64,000 nucleotides of DNA from Petrosia ficiformis (taxonomy: Eukaryota > Porifera > Demospongiae > Haplosclerida > Petrosiidae). Numbering within the stretch: the stretch's first letter is position 1; each line of letters starts with the position of its first letter. Position numbers and translations under genes: made by a program. The DNA lies in assembly GCA_947044365.1 (NCBI GenBank), contig OX345642.1, positions 4,215,598 to 4,279,597 on the forward strand. Direction: 5' to 3'. This document shows positions 56,285 through 64,000 of this stretch, piece by piece. The notes beneath the pieces are model-generated. The model searched no databases, was not told the DNA's origin, and was given only the letters and a program-made list of their open reading frames with translations.

Positions 56285-56513
56285 ACCCAATTTGGTAAAA
56301 CCACACTTGTGGCACATAATAATTATTAACAAACGCTTACCTTCAAACACTTGCTATTCGGCCATGTTATACAGGAAGCAAACTAAATTATATCAAGCAT
56401 TAACTGGTCTTCTTGGACATTAAATTTCTGTGGAAAATGCCCAAATAGAGTGTTTGAAGGTAAGCGCTTGTTCAAAATTATGTCCCTCGAGTGTGGTTTT
56501 CCAAAATTGGGTC
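56285..56513. mobile_element. MITE with TGTGACCCAATTT ends, copy 2 only
   Basis: TGTGACCCAATTTGGTAAAA faces its imperfect inverse TTTTCCAAAATTGGGTCACA. Inner pairs AACAAACGCTTACCTTCAAA and TTTGAAGGTAAGCGCTTGTT also face each other. The orthologous site at about 10750 in copy 1 lacks it. Confidence 0.8.
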
Positions 56514-56903
56514 ACATATAAGGTATGCTCAACTGTTTGGTAGCATGGAAACAAAGTATAAAAGTATTTTCCTTGATATACATGTATATGCATGTACAAA
56601 AAATGTTATTACTATCCATTGACTAATGATAATTATATAGAATGTATTAACCTCCACATCCAGCAAATACATCCAATGACTTGAGTTTCTTAAATGATGT
56701 CTTATCATTATTATCAGTATCAGTATTTGTGTCATTGTTGACATTTAATGATACGATTCCTTTTCCTTTTCCTTTACCTTTACCCTGTATATATATATAT
56801 ATATATATATATAGATAATACATGTATGCGTATCTATGTAATACATGTACATGTATGTGTACACATGTAACTAATTATGTGTACACAGAAGCATATACAT
56901 ACA

Positions 56904-57085
56904 GCAGTGTTTTTGATAATCACATATAGAGCTTTTCATTTGGCAATGCACAGTTCTCTCTTTGGGCCAGACGGTGCAGTTATTTATGATTATATCGTCA
57001 CTAACAGCATTAACTGTTTGTTAATTAGTTATTGAGCCAATTTGGCCCATGCTGCAAAACACATCAACAACAAACTGGGCAATGC
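56904..57085. mobile_element. MITE with GTTTTTGATA end, copy 4
   Basis: Same family as 24377-24592 and orthologous to 11160-11300. Located in the DNMT1 copy 2 intron between exons 26 and 27. Confidence 0.6.
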
Positions 57086-58276
57086 CTTAGAAGTATTGTA
57101 GACACTATATACAGTGTATTATGCATACAATACAATGTATAATAAGTATCCAGTCTATAGTCAACATGCTCAATACCTTTCCTTTTGATCTCTTCCTAGC
57201 AGATAGAGGTGGGTCCTCAAATTCTTTACTCTTACTATTATAAGCCTGTGTAAAAATAGACATAATTAATTAATTATACAAGAATGATTAATATAAAATG
57301 AAGGACCTTGTAGAAATATCAAAACCAAAAATGGAGTCAAATAAGACTGGGATGATATATGTACACTTTAAATTAACGACTTCCATATAAACCTATACAT
57401 GTACATACAGTAAGTACATGTACATGTAAGTATATATATATATATTATATATATATAAATTATAGAAATATAAAATTTACTTGATCCACAACACAGTTCA
57501 GATTTATGGCATATTATTTACTATATGTATATGGTTGAAATATCAATGAAACAGCTTTCTATTGTTCTTCAATATCATGCATGTACATGTACATGTATAT
57601 GTAGATTATGTTAAAAGTCTCAAAAACATGCTAGTATACTGTATTCACATGCTGAGTTATCTGATTCAATATTGTTACTATGGTAATGTACTGTACTCTC
57701 TTTTTACTTACCTCCATGAAGTAGAATCTGTGAGGATCTTCACTATGATATTTATCAATATCTCCTTCTATATCCTCACCACAAATAACACTACATTTAC
57801 CACACACATCATCAGCTGCTACAGTAATTTCTACAGAATATACATTTAATACATGTACATGTACAGTAGCCCCAAATAAAAAAGGTTACATGTTTCTGTT
57901 TTTTCAAAACAGAAATGGAAAAATCAAAAACAGAAACGACAATGGAAAAGAAAACAGAAACAGCATTACACGAATTTTTAATTTAATTAAAATTAATAGG
58001 GGTGTGGCTCAGTAACGTGATGCGCATATCGAGTCTCACAGGTGTTGATAGGGAATGGAGAATGATGAGCTGCTTCTTGTAAAATGGGTTGATAACAACT
58101 GTAAGTGGTACGATGGGATCATCATCACTTCGCATCTTTGTCTCTATAATCTTTAGCATCTCCAGATCCTCCTCTTTGCTTGATCGTTTCATCCATTTCG
58201 TATTTCTCCAGAAACAAGGCAACTGTCTACCCTTCTTTGCCAAGTAATCGGCAACATCTGCTCAATTGGTTCATCC

Positions 58277-59741
58277 GGATCAACTAGAATATTCGCCACC
58301 TTATTAATTATGCACGATAGGTGTGGCAATCCCTCCACAACGCACCCACAAATACATATGACTTTCTGTGGGCGTGGTTAGTAGATATATATGGCCATAT
58401 GGTGGAATCTTTTGTCTGTTGGTGGTTTTGAAAAAAACCGGTAAAACAAGCTTTTATAAAAGCTGGTAAAAGAAAAAAAGAAAGGAAGCAGGTGAGAAAA
58501 TCAAACTGGATATTGTTGAGCTATCTCTAGAATTATGCTGACCCAGGCATCATTTGGAGTTTTTCCATATCGTTCCCGCCACATGAATTCATCCAGATAG
58601 CTAGGTATCTGATGAGTGTGACATCCCTTCATCCTTTTTAACTTTAATTTTGCTCGATTCCAGTAGGATTCAACATGTTGTGTGTGGATGCCAGTCGTAG
58701 GGTCAACAAAGGTTACAGAATGGTTAACTGTCCCATGTGAAGCCACATGTGGTAAACGTGATACTCTCCTGTATGCACTCCACTCATCGGAATGCACAAT
58801 TGTCCCTGGTGCAACATGGGTTTGGATAATTGGAAGAAGTGTGGCAGCATTTCGAGTTGTTACTACTTCCATATATCCTATAGCAGGTGAGTGTGAGGTA
58901 TCAACTAGTCCAAATACCCACATATCTGTTGTTGGAGGCCTTCCTCTATGATGCTGTTATAGAAAGAACATGCAATAATATTTATATTTCACAAATATAT
59001 TAATATTCTACTAACTTTAGGTTTGTGTTTGAATTGTGATTCGTCTATCTGTACAATTACACCTGGTCCTCCAAGAATGATTGGTGTATTCAATAATTTA
59101 GTAGAACAAACTTCTCTGAACCACTGATAAATGTCACATGCTGTATCCTCTGTAATCTCGGCTTCCTTTGACATTTGAATAACTGGATATTCCCTCGTCC
59201 ACCACAGCATAGCTATCATCCACTTTTGTAAGCTCAATTTAGACTTTGAGAAAAAACTACCTTTCCTTATTGACTTTGTAGTCTTACATATACGACAGTA
59301 CCAAGAGATTCCATCTGATCCTGCCTGAGCTCTTTGTCTCTCAAGCATAGGAATTTGACATCTATATTAGATAATTACATGTATTATAATTGATAACTTA
59401 TAAATTAACAATTAAACCATGAAATCAAGTTACCTGGTACAGGTACAAGCCCTTGCAAGAAGGCCACGGGTTCTTAAAAATGTTATAATAGTTGTTGTTC
59501 CTCCAAAGATTACAGGTCCTAGATCTAGTAAAGACATTTCTATTACTTCGCTTGCCCGCGTGTTTTCATGTGTTTCGTTCGCGCGGTGCGCGCGAATCGC
59601 TTACCGGTTCTCGCGTGATCACAGTCGCTTACCGGCTCTCGCGTGATCACAGGAAGTCACATGTATTTGTGGGTGTGTTGTGAAGGGATTGCCACACCTA
59701 TCGTGCATAATTAATAAGGTGGCGAATATTCTAGTTGATCC
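58277..59741 (-). mobile_element. full-length Merlin DNA transposon with 8-bp TSD
   Basis: TSD GTTCATCC at 58269-58276 and 59742-59749. Terminal inverted repeats of 94 bp (58277-58370 and 59648-59741) start GGATCAACTAGAATATTCGC and differ at about four positions. 1,465 bp in total. It encodes one complete transposase. The 8-bp TSD and IS1016-like transposase are the known signature of the Merlin superfamily. Confidence 0.92.
58501..59537 (-). CDS. Merlin transposase, IS1595/ISXO2-like DDE, 3 exons, intact
   Basis: Cuts and pastes the surrounding element. Exons 59434-59537, 59016-59361 and 58501-58953 join with GT/AG introns of 72 and 62 bp and agreeing phases to give 300 residues plus TGA. 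Exons 1-2 carry a Cys cluster (ACTCTRCQIP ... WYCRICKTTKSIRKGSFFS), the usual N-terminal zinc-binding region. The DDE triad is visible: IVQIDESQF (first Asp), IVHSDEWSAY (second Asp) and HVESYWNRAK (Glu), with HHRGRPPTTDMWVFG and YLDEFMWRERYG as family strings. No stop or frameshift is seen. The introns rule out bacterial contamination. Activity is plausible but not shown. Confidence 0.9.
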
Positions 59742-60453
59742 GTTCATCCTTCGCCATGAACTGTAATATACGTGGTTTAGCATATTCTGATAATACCATT
59801 ATAATATTAAACAAACAAAAAAAAGATTTATCAACAGAGAACTAAATTACACGTTGACACGTGCGCAAATTACTAATTACGCCACACCCATACAAACCGC
59901 AAACGGAAACGGATTCCGTTTCTCATTTTTTTTTTATTCCACTTGCTTTTCTGTGCTTTCACTTTCCTGTTTATGAACAAATTATATACACATGTACTCT
60001 CTTCTAGTTGTTTACCTGAAATCAGTAATCTTGTGTTGTGGTATTTCATCTAATGCACTTTCTTGATCAGCAGTGAATAGTGATAGACTAGGATCAGCTA
60101 GTATAATAAACTCTTCAGTCTGAAATACATAGTAATAAATATAATTAATGTAAAGAGAACAGATTACACACATGTACACACATGTATATACATGTACCTT
60201 CAATGTACATGTATATAATATTAAATACATAACTGAAGGACTTTCATCCACCCATGCATGAACACTTAAATGGCTTTAAGTGTTTTAACATATGATAGGT
60301 CATGATAGGTAATGAATTGGACTAAGATGAGTACCAGTGTTCTGCCCACACTGGTCGGGAAAAAACAACTGAATTAACCACCTCTCAGATGGATTAAACT
60401 ACCTCTCAGATAAATTAACCACCTTTCAAATAATACATATATAGGCCACTGAG

Positions 60454-60844
60454 TAGGCCTGCATCTATTATTCCGGAATAATTACAAGAATAACAGGAGC
60501 TTCCCAGAATAAGAATAATTTCAGGAATAATTGGGTTAAAATAATTGCCACGTGGCAGATGGTGGCACATGTTGAAAAAAATGGCCGATTGTGATGACAC
60601 AGCTTTTTTTCATCTTGCAGTTCCACTTCTTCTGAGATAGATAGTCAATGAGTCGATTAAAATGTCGTAAACCTTTAGAACTCTCTAGGAAGCATAGAGT
60701 GCAATTAAATCCACCACTTACAATGTACATGTATGTGAGTTTTGGAAATTTTAAAAGAATAATTGGTGAATTCATTAAGAATAATAGGATACTATTTTGA
60801 ATAGAATATTAGGCAATGTTTTGGGAATAATAGGCTCAGGCCTA
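60454..60844. mobile_element. hAT-type MITE with perfect TSD and empty site in copy 1
   Basis: TSD CCACTGAG at 60446-60453 and 60845-60852. Ends TAGGCCTGCATCTATTATTCC and, inverted, TAGGCCTGAGCCTATTATTCC. The orthologous copy 1 sequence near 29911-29935 (ATAGGCCACTGAGACAAAAT) has a single octamer and no element, so it inserted after the duplication. 391 bp. Confidence 0.93.
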
Positions 60845-61914
60845 CCACTGAGACAAAATTATGTATACTGGGTAAACAGCTCTAAATGCAATGTAGAATC
60901 CAACCACCACTCTGAATATCCTGGCTAAGTACATTATGTAACTATTATCATCTACATGTACACAATCGTCATGTACATGTAAGTGCACATAACAAAGGAC
61001 CAAAGGACCAAGCAAGAGTGTTCTAAGTGATAAATTGCTGATCACTATCAGCAATATATCACTTAGAACACACTTACTTAATATATCATGTTAAAGTAAA
61101 ATCATATTGTGATCCCACAATGCCCAGACCTATTACAATATACACAGTGCAATCATCAGTAGTGTGGTTATATATTCAATTATAATTATAATTCAATACA
61201 TTTTAATACAGATAAGCTGATCAAAAGATAGTTACATCATACATGTGTTGTGCATGTAGTATAGGTAGAATACTGACTAGTGATAATGTTATAATGATAA
61301 TATACATTTTATTGTTCTTACAGCATTAGGAGGATCTCCAATGAATATCTTGAGATTAGGATCATCTAAATGTTGTTTACAATAGGTACAATGTTTGGGA
61401 GGTTGACTCTATGGAAAAAATGGAACCATGTCTTAAACTGCTATACATAAATATACATGTATGTACAGTACATGTGTATGTACATGTACATACATGTAAC
61501 TATACATTTACTAGTTGATGGGATAATAAAGCATCAAAGCGCCTAGTACTTTGATACGAAAATCCTGGTATTTAGTACTGTTTCAAGTTCATTTTAAAGA
61601 AAAACTCGCACACCACATCATTTTCAATTCTTTTAATAAATTCAAAGTGAATTTAAACATGTACATTGTACATACACATGTATTAAGTATTGATATTGTA
61701 CACAATACCATCAACAATCATTCTCAAACTGTACTCAGTATCATGAAAAGTTCTAGTATCTACGTGTCAGCAATATATATTTACATGTGTGTGCACACAC
61801 TTCCAATCAACAATTAACCATTACTGTAAACCAAATCTTCATACTATATATATCAGGTGTGATGGACACATATATATCTTCGTGTGCTCGCTGAATTACA
61901 TGTATGTATAGGTT

Positions 61915-62015
61915 ATGCCATGCCATGAGTCCTATATCAGGTTTATAATCACTGAGCCCGAGGGCAGACCCGAGGGCGAGGTGATTATAAGCCTGATATT
62001 ACACAAGTGGGAGTG
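61915..62015. mobile_element. foldback hairpin element, CGAGGGC family, copy 2
   Basis: Orthologous to 31215-31335. Core GAGCCCGAGGGCAGACCCGA / GGGCGAGGTGATTATAAGCC. The arms remain well paired. Confidence 0.72.
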
Positions 62016-63179
62016 GCATAACTCATGACTTCAAAGTCATGTTATATAGCTTAATGATGCCACAAACCACACAGTGCATGTATCAAACCATGGTGCAGGT
62101 ATCACATTTATGGCACTGTCGGAAGCTTTGAAGGGTGGCTTCATCATGACATATAATTATACAAATATTTACTTACATAGCTAGATTTCTCCTTATTCTT
62201 AACAACATCTTTCTTGTTTACATCTTCTTCTTTCTTGTGAGTTTCATCATCAGTAGCTCCATTAGTAACTCCATTAGTAACTCCATTAGTAACTCCATTT
62301 GTCACAACTTTATCTTCACAAGTAATTTCATTATCCTTCTCATCTTTATTGGATGTATTGTTGTCGATTTTTACTTTCTTTTTCACAGAATCATTCTGTT
62401 AATATGTATGTGTATACATGTATGGAAACATAAAGAAAAGGAGTCGAGCTCCGATTATACTGTTTACATGGAATGCATACTCCATTACTTTCAATAATGA
62501 TTGTTAAAAGTATTCATAAATTACAAGTTTGAGGCCATTATGAATGTACAGACTTCAATGTGCAGACGCAGTAGTACACACCTCATTAGAATTGCTTCCA
62601 GTTTCATTGTCAGGATTATTCCGTTTTTGAGGTCTATATTATTATAACAAAGAAATAGTAATGTAAATAAAATACACTAACAAATATAGTTTAGCTTACG
62701 CTTTACTAAACATTTCAGTCAAATCAAGTTGTTTGCCTCTAGCTTGCACTTTAGATATCTTACTATTCCCACTTCGTCCAGCAGACATGGACCGTCTTTT
62801 TGCTCCAACAATCTTAGAACTGGTTGATGAGGTATTGTCCACATTATCAGTAACCTCCATTATATGGTCATCTTCCTCATTACTCAAAAGAGCTAATCTA
62901 AAATGACATATTACATATGACATACTTTTGATGTAATATAAGTCTCACTTAGACTTTGTTGTTTCAACTTCTTTACAATTATCTCCATCACAAGTAAGTT
63001 CGGTTTCTCCTCCAAGCATTTTCTCTCGCGCCCCTTCCAAACAAAACGATTTTGATTGGCTGCAGTGTTGCCAGATGGGAGGAGTAGCACTATGCTATTT
63101 TATCTAAAATTATGCTAAAACGTAAAAATTTATGGAGTGCCATTAGGGTCAAAATAGTATTTAAAATGTCTGCGTTATG

Positions 63180-63370
63180 TGGTGAATATATAAATCAACG
63201 TATTTATAAATACGTTGACGTATATAATAAATACGTCGACTTATTTGTAAATACATCAACGTACTTATATATACTGCAACGTACTTATAAATACTGCTAC
63301 TTATTTGTAAATACATCGACATAATTATAAATACTGCAACTTATTTTTAAATAAATCAACGTACTCACAG
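63180..63370. repeat. degenerate tandem repeat, 24-30 bp unit with ACGT cores
   Basis: Units such as ATAAATACGTCGACTTATTT, GTAAATACATCAACGTACTT and ATAAATACTGCAACTTATTT follow each other. Lies between the divergent starts of DNMT1 copy 2 and the integrase-like gene. Confidence 0.75.
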
Positions 63371-63433
63371 AATTACAATAATGTTATAATTATATATAAA
63401 TTTTTGTGCTGACACAAGTATACATTAACAGAA

Positions 63434-64000
63434 ATGAATACAGCATCAAGTGCCTCTGCCTCTAGAGCTGGGAGTAAGGATTAGAGTTGTTAACTTGCCT
63501 GTAATAAACCATACAATTATTATTGTTATATAGGAAAGCGAATTGAGATCAACCGTTCACAAGTTGAGCAGCTTGTAACTATAGGAACACCATTTAAAAG
63601 GTAAGTTAATTGCTCTATATAATTATATCAGCATGTATATTTAGTGTTTCTGCATAATTTCAGGATTGCTATCATAGTTGGAGTATATCATATTCCACTT
63701 TGAAAAGAAGACTTAGTGAATGGAATGTGAAAAGATCTTACTCTCAAATTTTTGAAGAAGCTTTGTGCTCCAGAATTGAGGACTGCATTAGTGGTTTACC
63801 AAATGCAGAAGAGAGAACAATCATTGGGCTTTTACGGTCACAAAGAATACATGTTCAAAGAGAAAGGTACATTTGTAATTATACAATGACATTTCAAAAA
63901 TGTTTAATATAAATTTGCATAATTATGCATTTTCAGATTGCGAAATACAATTCATACTCTACGACAGCCTGTAGCAATGCCTTCAAGACTGTGTCGACGA
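63434..64000 (+). CDS. integrase-related HTH protein, 5' part, runs off the window
   Basis: Exons: 63434-63473 (MNTASSASASRAG), 63534-63600, 63664-63866 and 63937 to the window end. Exons 2-3 give RKRIEINRSQVEQLVTIGTP, FKRIAIIVGV and STLKRRLSEWNVKRSYSQIF, an HTH like that in front of the integrase core in a widespread animal transposon-derived family; later EERTIIGLLRSQRIHVQRER and exon 4 LRNTIHTLRQPVAMPSRLCR fit the same family. Exon 3 has a frame break near 63679-63690 (GTATATCATATTCC): two extra or one missing base between IIVGV and YSTL. The integrase catalytic core would lie downstream, outside the window. Confidence 0.65.

Larger units (their letters stand above)
57864..59975. mobile_element. 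nested transposon block filling the copy 2 deletion
   Basis: Left end reads TA then CAGTAGCCCCAAATAAAAAA, like the CAGTAGCC family, but no matching right end is found. Poly-A-rich AACAGAAAC repeats lie at the left and a mirrored AACGGAAACGGATTCCGTTT at the right. A minus-strand frame starting ATGGCGAAGGATGAACC at about 59757 (reading MAKDEPIEQ after the Merlin insert is removed) continues in a shifted frame as SKEEDLEMLKIIETKMRSDD; its family is not recognised. The Merlin element is inserted inside this frame. Confidence 0.6.
53629..63063 (-). pseudogene. DNMT1: partial DNMT1 duplicate (copy 2), exons 1-6 and 25-29 with introns
   Basis: Exons matched to copy 1: 1 62949-63019, 2 62700-62897, 3 62582-62633, 4 62177-62395, 5 61322-61408, 6 60016-60119, then 25 57712-57830, 26 57177-57245, 27 56652-56784, 28 55717-55868, 29 54377-54508. 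Introns are collinear too, so this is a DNA duplication, not a retrocopy. Exons 7-24 (about 17.4 kb in copy 1) are missing and replaced by nested transposons, and nothing 3' of exon 29 is present. Joining exon 6 (ends phase 2) to exon 25 (needs phase 1) breaks the frame. The retained exons themselves are open, and coding tracts such as exon 6 differ from copy 1 by few substitutions. A short N-terminal product is possible but a methyltransferase is not. Confidence 0.92.

Noticed and set aside
58501..59741. Bacterial IS1595/IS1016 contamination
   Set aside because: Two spliceosomal introns are needed to join the transposase, and the element sits with TSD inside animal sequence.
53629..63063. 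Processed retropseudogene of DNMT1
   Set aside because: All introns between retained exons are preserved and collinear with copy 1.

Overview
This is a metazoan nuclear DNA window, AT-rich and intron-rich. GT-AG introns, microsatellites, a tRNA-derived SINE, a LINE and many short cut-and-paste DNA transposons all point to an animal genome. The gene content (an animal-type DNMT1, a ROC/COR-like NTPase with a death-fold tail, a POT-type transporter exon) and the compact short introns fit a marine invertebrate, most likely a demosponge; the species is an inference.

Layout. (1) 26-32,380, minus strand: a complete DNMT1-type maintenance DNA methyltransferase. I could read 38 coding exons, about 1,450 residues: PIP box, RFTS, CXXC finger, BAH1, BAH2, GK linker and catalytic motifs I-X. 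As assembled it carries four disruptions: a 1,164-bp transposon inside a BAH1 codon, two one-base frameshifts, and an AG-to-AA change at the acceptor of the last exon. Its introns are full of hAT-type non-autonomous elements with perfect 8-bp target-site duplications (TSDs), SINEs, foldbacks and microsatellites. One intron holds an inverted pair of Penelope-type repeats carrying a hammerhead ribozyme motif. (2) 33,900-36,240, minus strand: a 5'-truncated non-LTR retrotransposon with reverse transcriptase and a C-terminal endonuclease-like region. It abuts a plus-strand orphan C-terminal exon of a POT/SLC15-like transporter. (3) 37,322-51,858, plus strand: an 11-exon gene (1,003 residues) with a repeated 18-residue exon carrying a KRLSHSV motif, a short helical segment, a P-loop NTPase with COR-like winged helix, and a death-fold C-terminus. 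(4) 53,629-63,063, minus strand: a second, partial DNMT1 copy with introns. It has exons 1-6 and 25-29 only; about 17.4 kb of the original is missing and the junction is filled by nested transposons. The innermost is a full-length Merlin element with an apparently intact three-exon DDE transposase, 94-bp inverted repeats and an 8-bp TSD. (5) 63,434-64,000, plus strand: start of an integrase-related (HTH plus integrase-like) gene that runs off the window.

How it fits together. A segmental duplication of the DNMT1 locus gave a same-orientation pair flanking the NTPase gene. Copy 2 then lost its middle and was colonised by transposons, so aligned copies give filled/empty insertion sites. Several unrelated reading frames each carry a single small frame break, which raises the possibility of assembly indels; the pseudogene reading of copy 1 should therefore be held loosely.
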